Below, in pieces: positions 34,054-41,186 of a stretch of 64,000 bases of DNA. Source of the DNA: Microbacterium fluvii. GTDB lineage: Bacteria; Actinomycetota; Actinomycetes; Actinomycetales; Microbacteriaceae. Position numbers and translations under genes: made by a program. The stretch lies in assembly GCF_025515205.1 (NCBI RefSeq), contig NZ_JAOPFX010000002.1, positions 124,001 through 188,000 of the forward strand, in the 5' to 3' direction. The notes under the pieces are model-generated. The model was not told the DNA's origin, did no database searches, and worked only from the letters and a program-made list of their open reading frames with translations. How positions within the stretch are numbered: position 1 is the first letter of the stretch; each line of letters begins with the position of its first letter.

Positions 34054-34903
34054 TGCGGCGGATCTCCCTTCGGAGGTGCTCGGTGATCTCGACCGACAGG
34101 GCCGAGACCTCGGGAGACTCGATGCGGCGGCCGCTGGTCTGCTTGACGCGCCATTCGCCGGCGACGCGGCCGGGGCGGCTCGAGAGCAGCACGACGCGCT
34201 GGCCCAGGCGCACGGCCTCGCGCACGTTGTGCGTGACGAACACGACGGTGCGGCCCGTGGCCCGCCACACGCGCTCGAGCTCTTCGTGCAGCAGATCGCG
34301 GGTGATGGCGTCGAGGGCGGCGAAGGGCTCGTCCATGAGCAGCACGGGGCGGTCCTGCGCGAGTGCGCGGGCCAGTGCCACGCGCTGACGCATGCCTCCC
34401 GACAGCTCGTGCGGGCGCTTGTCGGCGGCGTCGGCGAGGTTCACGACATCGAGCAGTTCGATCGCGCGCGCCCGCCGCTCTGCGCGCCCGACGCCGCGCA
34501 GGCGCAGTGCGAGCTCGACGTTGCGCGAGGCGGTGAGCCACGGCATGAGCGCCGACTCCTGGAACATGAGGGCCGAGCCCTCGCCCGGGGTCGAGATCGT
34601 GCCGGCGGTGGGTCTGTCGAGCCCGGCGATGAGGCCCAGGATCGTCGACTTGCCGCACCCCGAGGCTCCGATGAGGCACACGAACTCGCCGGGGGCGACG
34701 TCGAGGGTCACCCCGTCGAGCACGAGCGGGCCCTGGCCGAACCGCTTGCCCACGCCCTCGAGGCGAACCGCCGGTGCCGGCGCCGGGGCGGGGGCGGCCG
34801 GCGGCGCCGCCAGGTCGAAGCTCGGGCCGAGGGCGGTGCCGGCAGCATCCGCCCGGTCGATATGCGCGCCCTGAGCGGGCGCCGCGGTGCGCGGCTCGGT
34901 CAT
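34043..34903 (-). CDS. Sulfonate/taurine/nitrate-type ABC transporter ATPase
   Basis: This ATPase (286 residues) has a proline/alanine-rich N-terminal extension of ~45 residues before the normal SsuB/TauB domain. Walker A is GASGCGKST (~79), the Q-loop FQESALMPWLT, the signature [15 protein letters not shown] (~167) and Walker B VLLMDEPFAALD (~187). The FVTHNVREA switch follows. The start at 34903 is the best-supported ATG, immediately after the binding-protein stop. The extension is unusual and low-complexity. It energises the permease encoded next. Confidence 0.9.
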   Translation of the reverse strand: MTEPRTAAPAQGAHIDRADAAGTALGPSFDLAAPPAAPAPAPAPAVRLEGVGKRFGQGPLVLDGVTLDVAPGEFVCLIGASGCGKSTILGLIAGLDRPTAGTISTPGEGSALMFQESALMPWLTASRNVELALRLRGVGRAERRARAIELLDVVNLADAADKRPHELSGGMRQRVALARALAQDRPVLLMDEPFAALDAITRDLLHEELERVWRATGRTVVFVTHNVREAVRLGQRVVLLSSRPGRVAGEWRVKQTSGRRIESPEVSALSVEITEHLRREIRRNAA

Positions 34904-34904
34904 G

Positions 34905-35984
34905 TCAGAGTCCGTCCTCGCCGAGGCCGGCCGCCGACACCGGGTCGGCGCCCGAGGCCTCGAGTGCTTCGTTGAGCAGGCGCAGGTCGAACAGGCCGAC
35001 GATCGAGCCGTCCTTCTGGGTACCGGCCTCGAGCCCGTTCTCGACGAGCGTCTGGAATGTCTCGGCGTGCGGGTCGGCCGAGAACGTCACGTTCTGAAGC
35101 GCCCGGTCGATGACGGCGTCGTCGAGCGGCTTGCCGGTGTCGGCCTCGAGCTTCGCGTTGATCTCCTCGGCGGCGTCATCGGCGTTGTCGCCCAGCCACG
35201 CGATCGCGTCGAGGTTGCCCTGCACGAGCGCCGCGACCGTGTCGGGGTGCTCGGCGAGGTAGTCGGCGCGCACGAGCAGCACCGTCGTCGGGAAGGCGCC
35301 GTCCTCCCACAGGTCGGCCTCGTCGACGAGCACGTGGGCGCCCGCGTCGACGACCAGGCGCGAGACCCAGGGCTCGGGCAGCCACGCGCCGTCGATGTCG
35401 CCGTTCTGGAAGAGCGTCAGGGTCTGCGCGTTCTCGGTGGGGGTGATGCTGACGTCGCCTCCGCCGGTCGTGTCGGTCTGGAAGCCCTGGTCCTTCAGCC
35501 AGCTGCGCAGCGCGACGTCCTGCGTGTTGCCCAGCTGAGGCGTGGCCAGCGTCGTGCCGGCGAGGTCTTCCGCGCTGTCGATGCCGTCGCGCACGACCAG
35601 GGCCGCGCCGCCGGTCGTGACTCCCGCGACGATCCGCGCCGACTGCCCGCCCGACTGGATGAACGTGTTGATCGACGGGTTGGGCCCGATGAAGGTCGCA
35701 TCGATCGCGCCGGCAGACAGCGCCTCGATCGCCGCAGGCCCCGCGTTGAAAACCTCGGTGCTCAGCTCGGTGTCGCCGAGCGCCTGTTCGAAGATGCCCT
35801 CCTGCAGGCCGATGAGCGCAGGCGCGTGAGTGACGTTGGCGAAGTAGCCCAGGCGCAGCTCGGCCGCGGGGGTGCCGCCCTCGAGGTCGGCGGGTTCGGT
35901 CGAGGCGGCCGACGAGCCGGCGCACCCAGCCAGCATCATGGCGGCCACGGCCAGGGTGGTCAGTTTCAGGGATCGGGTGTTCAT
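34905..35984 (-). CDS. Sulfonate/taurine-type ABC substrate-binding lipoprotein
   Basis: This lipoprotein receptor (359 residues, SsuA/TauA/NrtA fold) has a signal peptide ending in lipobox LAGC (Cys ~21). The first lobe starts LRLGYFANVTHAPALIGLQEG (~44-64). GPNPSINTFIQSGG (~100-113) and LATPQLGNTQDVALRSWL (~145-162) are typical ligand-site loops. GAAGGAGGCGAC precedes the ATG. It is first of the three transporter genes and 29 bases after the cysN stop. The bound compound (sulfonate, sulfate ester or similar) is not determinable. Confidence 0.9.
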   Translation of the reverse strand: MNTRSLKLTTLAVAAMMLAGCAGSSAASTEPADLEGGTPAAELRLGYFANVTHAPALIGLQEGIFEQALGDTELSTEVFNAGPAAIEALSAGAIDATFIGPNPSINTFIQSGGQSARIVAGVTTGGAALVVRDGIDSAEDLAGTTLATPQLGNTQDVALRSWLKDQGFQTDTTGGGDVSITPTENAQTLTLFQNGDIDGAWLPEPWVSRLVVDAGAHVLVDEADLWEDGAFPTTVLLVRADYLAEHPDTVAALVQGNLDAIAWLGDNADDAAEEINAKLEADTGKPLDDAVIDRALQNVTFSADPHAETFQTLVENGLEAGTQKDGSIVGLFDLRLLNEALEASGADPVSAAGLGEDGL

Positions 35985-36013
35985 CTGTCGCCTCCTTCGA
36001 GCGAAGCGGCCGT

Positions 36014-37399
36014 TCAGGCCAGGACGGTGCCGGCGGCGAGAGTCGCGCCGTCGGCGGGGTGGATCACCAGGAACGAGCCGCCCGCGCGTCCCCGCGCATA
36101 GGGCTCGACCGGCAGGTCGGCCGCGACCCGGATGGTGGCGCGGCCGATGTCGTTGACGGCGAGGCTCGTCGCCTCGCCGTGGGTCAGGGTGTCGAGGTCG
36201 TACCGGCTCGAGACGGTCACGACGGCCTGCACCGTCGCCGTGCCGTGCTTGACCAGCACCCGCGAGCCCGAGGCGAGCGGGCGCCCGTCGAGCTGGAACA
36301 GCTCTGCGGCGAACTCACGGCGGCCGGAGGGGGCGGTGCCGGATGCCGCCAGCACGGCGCCGCGGGCAGCATCCACGTCGTCGGCGAGCTGCACGGCGAC
36401 GGACTGCGGGCTCACCGCCTGCTCGACGGGGGAGCCGGCCGAGGTCAGTCCCGTGACGGTCGTCTCGATGCCGGCGGGGAACACCGTGACCCGGTCGCCG
36501 ACCCGCACCGAGCCCGAGGCGATGCGCCCGGCGACCGCGCGGTAATCGCGGTAGGCGTCGGGCTCGGCGATCTCGGGCGACAGTCCGCCCTGCGGCCGCA
36601 GCACGAGCTGCACCGGCAGGCGGAACGGGTCGAGTTCGGCATCGAGCTCGTCGTGCCCAGGCAGCTGCTCGAGCAGTTCGAGCAGGGCGGGGCCGGTGTA
36701 CCAGGGCGTGTGGGCGCTGCGCTCGACGATGTTGTCGCCCTCGAGCGCAGAGACCGGCAGTACGTGCACGTCGCCGATGCCGAGCTCGGCCGTCACGGCG
36801 TGCACCTGCTCGACCACCGGCGTGAAGGCCTCTTCGGCGTAGTCGAGCAGGTCGATCTTGTTGACCGCGACGATCACGTGCGGCACGCGCAGCAGGGCGA
36901 CGACGGCGAGGTGCCGGCGGGTCTGCTCGAGCACGCCCTTGCGGCCGTCGACGAGCACGATCACGGCGTCGGCGGTGGTGGCGCCGGTGACCATGTTGCG
37001 CGTGTACTGCACGTGGCCGGGGCAGTCGGCCAGCACGAAGCTGCGGGTGCCGGTGGAGAAGTAGCGGTAGGCCACGTCGATCGTGATGCCCTGCTCGCGC
37101 TCGGCGCGCAGGCCATCGGTCAGCAGCGCGAAGTCGAACCCGGTGCCGTGTGCGAATCCGCGCTCGGCGGAGGTGCGGGCGACCTGCTCGAGCTGGTCGG
37201 CGAGGATCGCCTTCGAGTCGTGCAGCAGGCGGCCGACGAGCGTGGACTTGCCGTCGTCGACCGAGCCGGCCGTCGCGAAGCGGAAGAGGGTGGGTTGCGG
37301 CGTTTCGTCTCGTCGCTGCGCTCCTCGCTCAACGCCCGAGCCCCCGGGCGTTGAGCGAGCGGAGCGAGACGAAACGTCGCGGGCCTGGAGATCGGTCAT
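36014..37399 (-). CDS. cysN: Sulfate adenylyltransferase subunit 1 (GTPase) carrying a palindromic repeat insert
   Basis: This regulatory GTPase subunit of ATP sulfurylase (461 residues) drives APS synthesis with CysD. The P-loop is GSVDDGKST (~46-54), followed by DCPGHVQY (~124), NKIDLL (~179) and a beta-barrel domain to the end. The start is fixed by an ATGA overlap with cysD (ATG at 37399). Between MTDLQA and PTLFRFATAG lies a ~29-residue insert encoded by repeat copy 3; it reads through in frame (VSSRSARSTPGGSGVERGAQ is its centre). No in-frame start codon lies between the insert and the P-loop, so the insert must be translated. Otherwise the domain content and length are normal. Confidence 0.93.
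   Translation of the reverse strand: MTDLQARDVSSRSARSTPGGSGVERGAQRRDETPQPTLFRFATAGSVDDGKSTLVGRLLHDSKAILADQLEQVARTSAERGFAHGTGFDFALLTDGLRAEREQGITIDVAYRYFSTGTRSFVLADCPGHVQYTRNMVTGATTADAVIVLVDGRKGVLEQTRRHLAVVALLRVPHVIVAVNKIDLLDYAEEAFTPVVEQVHAVTAELGIGDVHVLPVSALEGDNIVERSAHTPWYTGPALLELLEQLPGHDELDAELDPFRLPVQLVLRPQGGLSPEIAEPDAYRDYRAVAGRIASGSVRVGDRVTVFPAGIETTVTGLTSAGSPVEQAVSPQSVAVQLADDVDAARGAVLAASGTAPSGRREFAAELFQLDGRPLASGSRVLVKHGTATVQAVVTVSSRYDLDTLTHGEATSLAVNDIGRATIRVAADLPVEPYARGRAGGSFLVIHPADGATLAAGTVLA
37301..37376. repeat. Dispersed palindromic repeat, copy 3 (core type A), inside cysN
   Basis: Outer arms begin GTTTCG-type (37302 on) and end GAGACGAAACG (to 37376). The inner type A core pairs CTCAACGCCCG with CGGGCGTTGAG around a short C-rich loop (37338-37344). 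The long arm is on the left, as in copies 2 and 4. It lies wholly within the cysN reading frame, codons ~8-33, and keeps the frame open. Confidence 0.93.
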
Positions 37400-38466
37400 C
37401 AGAAGTACCCGTCCTTCTTGCGGTCTTCCATCGCCGCCTCGCTGATGCGGTCGTCGGCGCGGGTCGCCCCGCGTTCGGTGAGGGTGGAGCGGGCGACCTC
37501 GGCGACGACGGATGCGACGTCCGCCGCATCCGATTCGACCGCGCCCGTGCAGCTCATGTCGCCGACCGTGCGGTACCGCACGACGCGCCGCTCGAGCGTC
37601 TCGCCCGCGCGGATCGGCGAGAACTCGCCGATCGCGCGCCACATGCCGTCGCGGGCATACACCTCGCGCTCGTGCGCGAAGTAGAGCGGCGGCAGCGGGA
37701 TGTGCTCGCGCTCGATGTAGCGCCAGACGTCGAGCTCGGTCCAGTTCGAGATCGGGAACGCGCGCACGTGCTGGCCGGGGGTGTGGCGGCCGTTGTAGAG
37801 GCTCCACAGCTCGGGGCGCTGGTTGCGCGGATCCCACTGGCCGAACTCGTCGCGGAGCGAGATGATGCGCTCCTTGGCGCGCGCCTTGTCTTCGTCGCGA
37901 CGGGCGCCGCCGAAGACGGCGTCGTGGCGACCGGCCGCGATCGCGTCGAGCAGCGGCTGGGTCTGCAGCGGGTTGCGCGTGCCGTCGGCGCGCTCGGCGA
38001 GCCGGCCGTCGTCGATGTAGTCCTGCACGCGGGCGACCTCGAGGGTGATGCCCAGGCGCGCGACGGTCTCGTCGCGGAAGCGCAGCACCTCGGGGAAGTT
38101 GTGCCCGGTGTCGACGTGCAGCACCGGGAACGGCACGCGGCCGGGGAGGAACGCCTTGGCCGCGAGGTGCAGCACGACGACGGAGTCCTTGCCGCCCGAG
38201 AACAGCAGCACGGGCCGCTCGAACTCCGCCACGACTTCGCGGATCACGTGGATCGCCTCGGCCTCCAGCAGATCGAGCGTGTCGAGGCGCCCCGCATCCG
38301 TCCTCGCTCCGCGCGAGGAGATCTCGCCGGCCGAGGACGCCGGGGCCGTATCCGTACTCGTCTCGCGCGATCTCCTCGCCTCGGGCGAGGACGTGGCGGA
38401 TGCTGCGCCCCGCGCGCCCGAGAGCGACGCCGGCGCTGCGGCTTCGGTGAGGTCTGGGTGGCTCAT
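37399..38466 (-). CDS. cysD: Sulfate adenylyltransferase subunit 2 with N-terminal extension
   Basis: This PP-loop ATPase subunit (355 residues) adenylylates sulfate to APS. The PP-loop SGGKDS is in LLFSGGKDSVVVLHL (~90-104). DTGHNFPEVLRFRDE (~119-133), the Arg-rich GGARRDEDKARAKERI (~184-199) and the C-terminal RRVVRYRTVGDMSCTG (~295-310) are typical, and the conserved end EDRKKDGYF is intact. CysD is normally ~300 residues and starts near LEAEAIHVIREV. Here ~55 Ala/Ser/Arg-rich residues precede it, partly encoded by an inverted repeat (38313-38392). The ATG at 38466 overlaps the cysH stop (ATGA). Confidence 0.93.
   Translation of the reverse strand: MSHPDLTEAAAPASLSGARGAASATSSPEARRSRETSTDTAPASSAGEISSRGARTDAGRLDTLDLLEAEAIHVIREVVAEFERPVLLFSGGKDSVVVLHLAAKAFLPGRVPFPVLHVDTGHNFPEVLRFRDETVARLGITLEVARVQDYIDDGRLAERADGTRNPLQTQPLLDAIAAGRHDAVFGGARRDEDKARAKERIISLRDEFGQWDPRNQRPELWSLYNGRHTPGQHVRAFPISNWTELDVWRYIEREHIPLPPLYFAHEREVYARDGMWRAIGEFSPIRAGETLERRVVRYRTVGDMSCTGAVESDAADVASVVAEVARSTLTERGATRADDRISEAAMEDRKKDGYF
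38313..38392. repeat. Inverted repeat inside the cysD 5' extension
   Basis: Arms GCGAGGAGATC (38315-38325) and GATCTCCTCGC (38371-38381) are perfect complements over 11 bp. A further 7-bp hairpin (38376-38382 with 38386-38392) overlaps the right arm. The motif GGAGATCTCGCC here is also the arm motif of the inverted repeat between dnaJ and hspR (54605-54671), hinting at a second repeat family. It encodes part of the non-conserved N-terminus of CysD. Confidence 0.6.
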
Positions 38467-39206
38467 AGGTGCAGCCCGCATTCCGTCTTGCTCAGACCGG
38501 CCCAGCGGCCAGAGCGGGGGTCTTCGCCGGCGGCGACCGGCTTCGTGCACGGCTCGCAGCCGATCGAGGGGTAGCCATTGCTCACGAGCAGATTCACCGG
38601 CACGCGGTTATCGCCGGCGTAGTCGAGCAGGTCGTCGAAGGTCCACGCGGCGACGGGGTTGACCTTGACCAGGCCGTTGCGCTCGTCCCACGTGACCAAG
38701 GGCGTGTGCGTGCGGGTCGGCGCCTCTTCGCGGCGCACGCCCGTGAACCACACCTCATAGCCGGCCAGCGCCTCCTGCAGGGGAGCGACCTTGCGGCGTG
38801 CGCAGCACAGCGCGGGGTCGCGCTCATAGAGCCGCGCGCCGAACTCGGCGTCCTGCTCGGCCACGGTCTGCTCGGGCAGCACGTCGACGATCCGCACGTC
38901 GAGGGCCCTCGCGACCTCGTCGCGGGTGAACCGCGTCTCGGCGAAGTGGTAGCCCGTGTCGAGGAAGAGCACGTCGACGCCCGGCAGCTGCGCGGCCACG
39001 AGGTGGGGCAGCGCGGCGTCGGCCATCGAGCAGGCGACGGCGGCAGCATCCGCCGAGAAGTTCTCGGCCACCCAGCGCACGACCTGTTCGGGCGAGGCCT
39101 CGTGGTCGGTGAGCGAGCCGAGCAGCTCGTTGCCGGCCTCGGCGAGGGCCTTCAGCTCGTCGTGGCTCCGCGTGCGTGCGGCACGGGGTGCGAGTGTGAC
39201 GGTCAT
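38463..39206 (-). CDS. cysH: Adenylylsulfate (APS) reductase, CysH family with Fe-S cluster motif
   Basis: This thiol-dependent reductase (247 residues) converts activated sulfate to sulfite. The PP-loop-derived site includes CSMADAALPHL (~57) and LDTGYHFAETR (~81-91). The Cys-Cys pair in LCCARRKVAPL (~133) plus CEPC in SIGCEPCTKP (~215-218) is the [4Fe-4S] signature that separates APS reductases from cluster-free PAPS reductases. The catalytic Cys is in the C-terminal KTECGLHL. The absence of a cysC kinase in the cluster agrees with APS as substrate. The start at 39206 is a clean ATG without a strong ribosome site; repeat copy 4 lies upstream. Confidence 0.93.
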   Translation of the reverse strand: MTVTLAPRAARTRSHDELKALAEAGNELLGSLTDHEASPEQVVRWVAENFSADAAAVACSMADAALPHLVAAQLPGVDVLFLDTGYHFAETRFTRDEVARALDVRIVDVLPEQTVAEQDAEFGARLYERDPALCCARRKVAPLQEALAGYEVWFTGVRREEAPTRTHTPLVTWDERNGLVKVNPVAAWTFDDLLDYAGDNRVPVNLLVSNGYPSIGCEPCTKPVAAGEDPRSGRWAGLSKTECGLHL

Positions 39207-39218
39207 CGGCTGGGCCTC

Positions 39219-39294
39219 GTTTCGTCTCGTCGCTGCGCTCCTCGCGGGGCGCCCGAGATTCCCCGGGCGCCCCGCGAGTGAAGCGAGACGAAAC
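39219..39294. repeat. Dispersed palindromic repeat, copy 4 (core type B)
   Basis: This lies between sulfite reductase and cysH. The outer arms are as in the other copies (GTTTCGTCTCG at 39219, GAGACGAAACG to 39294). The inner core is type B on both sides: CTCGCGGGGCGCCCG pairs with CGGGCGCCCCGCGAG around a short loop. The long arm is on the left, as in copies 2 and 3. It forms a very stable hairpin in the transcript between the two genes. Confidence 0.92.
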
Positions 39295-39303
39295 GCGACC
39301 CGC

Positions 39304-41055
39304 TCACTGCAGGGCCTCTTCGTCGGCGCGGTGCGCCCACTGGGCGAACGTCTCGTCGGAGGCGGCGTCGCGGTCGGCGATGAACCGCCTGACGACCCGC
39401 TCCGCGTAGTCGGCGATGCCGTCGGCGGCGACCTTGAGGCCGCGCACCGTGCGGCCCAGGCCCGCCTCGTCGCGGTCCTGCGAGGCGAGGCCGCCGCCCA
39501 GGTGCACCTGGTAGCCGGGCACCTGCTCGCCGGCATCTGTCGTGATGAGCTGGCCCTTCAGGCCGATGTCGGCGGTCTGGATGCGCGCGCACGAGTTGGG
39601 GCAGCCGTTGACGTGCAGGCTGATCGGATGCGGCAGGTCGAGCCCGTCGAGGCGCTCTTCGAGCGCGAGCACGGCGTTGGTCGCGTAGCCCTTGGTCTCG
39701 ACGATGGCCAGCTTGCAGAACTCGATGCCGGTGCACGCGATCGTGCCGCGGCGGATGAGGCTCGGCCGCGACTGCAGACCGAGGCGGTCGAGCTCGGTCA
39801 CGAGCGAGGCGACCCGGTCTTCCTGCACATCGAGGATGACGAGCTTCTGATGCGGCGTCGTGCGCAGGCGGGTCGAGCCGTGCGCCTCGAGCACGTCGGC
39901 GAGCTCGGCCAGTACGGGCCCGGAGACGCGCCCGACGATGGGGGTGACGCCGATGTAGAAGCGTCCGTCGCGCTGGCGGTGCACGCCGACGTGGTCGCCG
40001 GGGGTCGCGGGCTTCGGAGCTGCGGGGCCGTCGGGAAGGGCGAAGCCGAGGTATTCGTCCTGCAGCACCTGACGGAACTTCTCGGTACCCCATTCGGCCA
40101 GCAGGAACTTGAGGCGCGCCTTGTTGCGCAGGCGCCGATAGCCGTAGTCGCGGAAGATCTGCGCGACCCCGTGCCACACGTCGCCGACCTGGTCGGGCGC
40201 GACGAACGCGCCGAGGCGCTCGCCGAGGCGCGGCGCCGTCGACAGGCCGCCGCCGACCCACAGGTCGTAGCCGACGCCGAGCTCAGGGTGCTCGATCGCG
40301 ACGAATGCGACATCGTTGATCTCGTGCACGACATCCTGGCTCGGGTGCCCCGTGATGGCCGATTTGAACTTGCGCGGCAGGTTCGAAAGCGACGGATCGC
40401 CGATGAAGCGCCCCTGGATCTCGTCGATCTGCGGCGTCGGGTCGATGAGCTCGTCGGCGGCGATGCCGGCCACCGGCGACCCGAGGATCACGCGGGGCAC
40501 GTCGCCGCAGGCCTCGGTGGTGCCCAGGCCCACGGCCTCGAGCCGGCGCCAGATCTCGGGCATCGACTCGACCTCGATCCAGTGCAACTGGATGTTCTGG
40601 CGGTCGGTCAGGTCGGCGGTGTCGCGGCCGAACTCGGTCGAGATGCCCGCGATCACGCGCAGCTGCTCGGTGGTGAGCTGGCCGCCGTCGATGCGCACGC
40701 GCAGCATGAAGAACTCGTCTTCGAGCTCGTGCGGCTCGAGGGTCGCGGTGCGCCCGCCGTCGATGCCGGGCTTGCGCTGCGTGTACAGGCCCCACACCCG
40801 GAACCGCCCGTGCAGGTCGGTCGGGTCGATCGAGGCGAAGCCGCCCTTGGAGTAGGTCTGCTCGATGCGCTCGCGCACCGCCAGGCCGTCGTCGACCTGC
40901 TTCCACTCCTCGTTGGCGTTGAGCGGGGTCGTGCCGTCGATCTTCCACTGGCCGTTGGGACGGCTCGAGGGGCGGGGCGGGCGGGCGCGCGGCAGGTCGC
41001 CGTGCGCGGCGCGCTCGGTGCGCGCGGGCTGAATGGTCGAGGTGTCGTCGGTCAC
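39304..41055 (-). CDS. sir: Ferredoxin-dependent assimilatory sulfite reductase
   Basis: This siroheme/[4Fe-4S] enzyme (583 residues) reduces sulfite to sulfide. It carries two ferredoxin-like half domains and cluster ligands Cys in ACTGIEFCKLA (~442-452) and NGCPNSCAR (~485-493). The N-terminal SKGGFASIDPTDLHGRFRVW (~69-88) and DRQNIQLHWI (~151) match the mycobacterial SirA type rather than nitrite reductase alone, and the cys neighbours support sulfite. The GTG start at 41055 follows GGAGG. It is the first gene of the long leftward sulfur operon, with a 131-base leader region upstream. Electrons would come from ferredoxin via the Fpr encoded downstream. Confidence 0.94.
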   Translation of the reverse strand: MTDDTSTIQPARTERAAHGDLPRARPPRPSSRPNGQWKIDGTTPLNANEEWKQVDDGLAVRERIEQTYSKGGFASIDPTDLHGRFRVWGLYTQRKPGIDGGRTATLEPHELEDEFFMLRVRIDGGQLTTEQLRVIAGISTEFGRDTADLTDRQNIQLHWIEVESMPEIWRRLEAVGLGTTEACGDVPRVILGSPVAGIAADELIDPTPQIDEIQGRFIGDPSLSNLPRKFKSAITGHPSQDVVHEINDVAFVAIEHPELGVGYDLWVGGGLSTAPRLGERLGAFVAPDQVGDVWHGVAQIFRDYGYRRLRNKARLKFLLAEWGTEKFRQVLQDEYLGFALPDGPAAPKPATPGDHVGVHRQRDGRFYIGVTPIVGRVSGPVLAELADVLEAHGSTRLRTTPHQKLVILDVQEDRVASLVTELDRLGLQSRPSLIRRGTIACTGIEFCKLAIVETKGYATNAVLALEERLDGLDLPHPISLHVNGCPNSCARIQTADIGLKGQLITTDAGEQVPGYQVHLGGGLASQDRDEAGLGRTVRGLKVAADGIADYAERVVRRFIADRDAASDETFAQWAHRADEEALQ

Positions 41056-41079
41056 ACTGGCCTCCGGGGAAGCCCCGGG

Positions 41080-41106
41080 CGTCCCCGGGGACGGACTCGT
41101 CAGTCC
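41080..41106 (-). promoter_or_regulatory. Hairpins in the sulfite reductase leader
   Basis: In the 131-base region 41056-41186 ahead of sir, a perfect 14-bp GC-rich palindrome (41080-41093, CGTCCCCGGGGACG) adjoins a 5-bp hairpin (GGACT...AGTCC, 41093-41106). Read on the gene's strand these lie 25-50 bases before the start codon. They could be an operator or an RNA attenuator for sulfur control. I recognise no known riboswitch. Confidence 0.45.
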
Positions 41107-41186
41107 GTGTACGCGAGGTTAGGTCGACGGCCCGAGCGGCGACGTTGTGTTTCAGTGCCGCGTTAACGTGCGACACACGGCGTCAT

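Noticed and set aside
39304..41055. Nitrite reductase instead of sulfite reductase
   Set aside because: The siroheme/Fe-S signatures fit both, but cysH, cysD, cysN, cobA, fpr and a CbiX-like chelatase surround it and no nitrate or nitrite genes are present.
41092..41106. Hammerhead ribozyme core suggested by CTGACGAG on the sir strand
   Set aside because: The required GAAA and third-stem elements are missing; it is a simple short hairpin.
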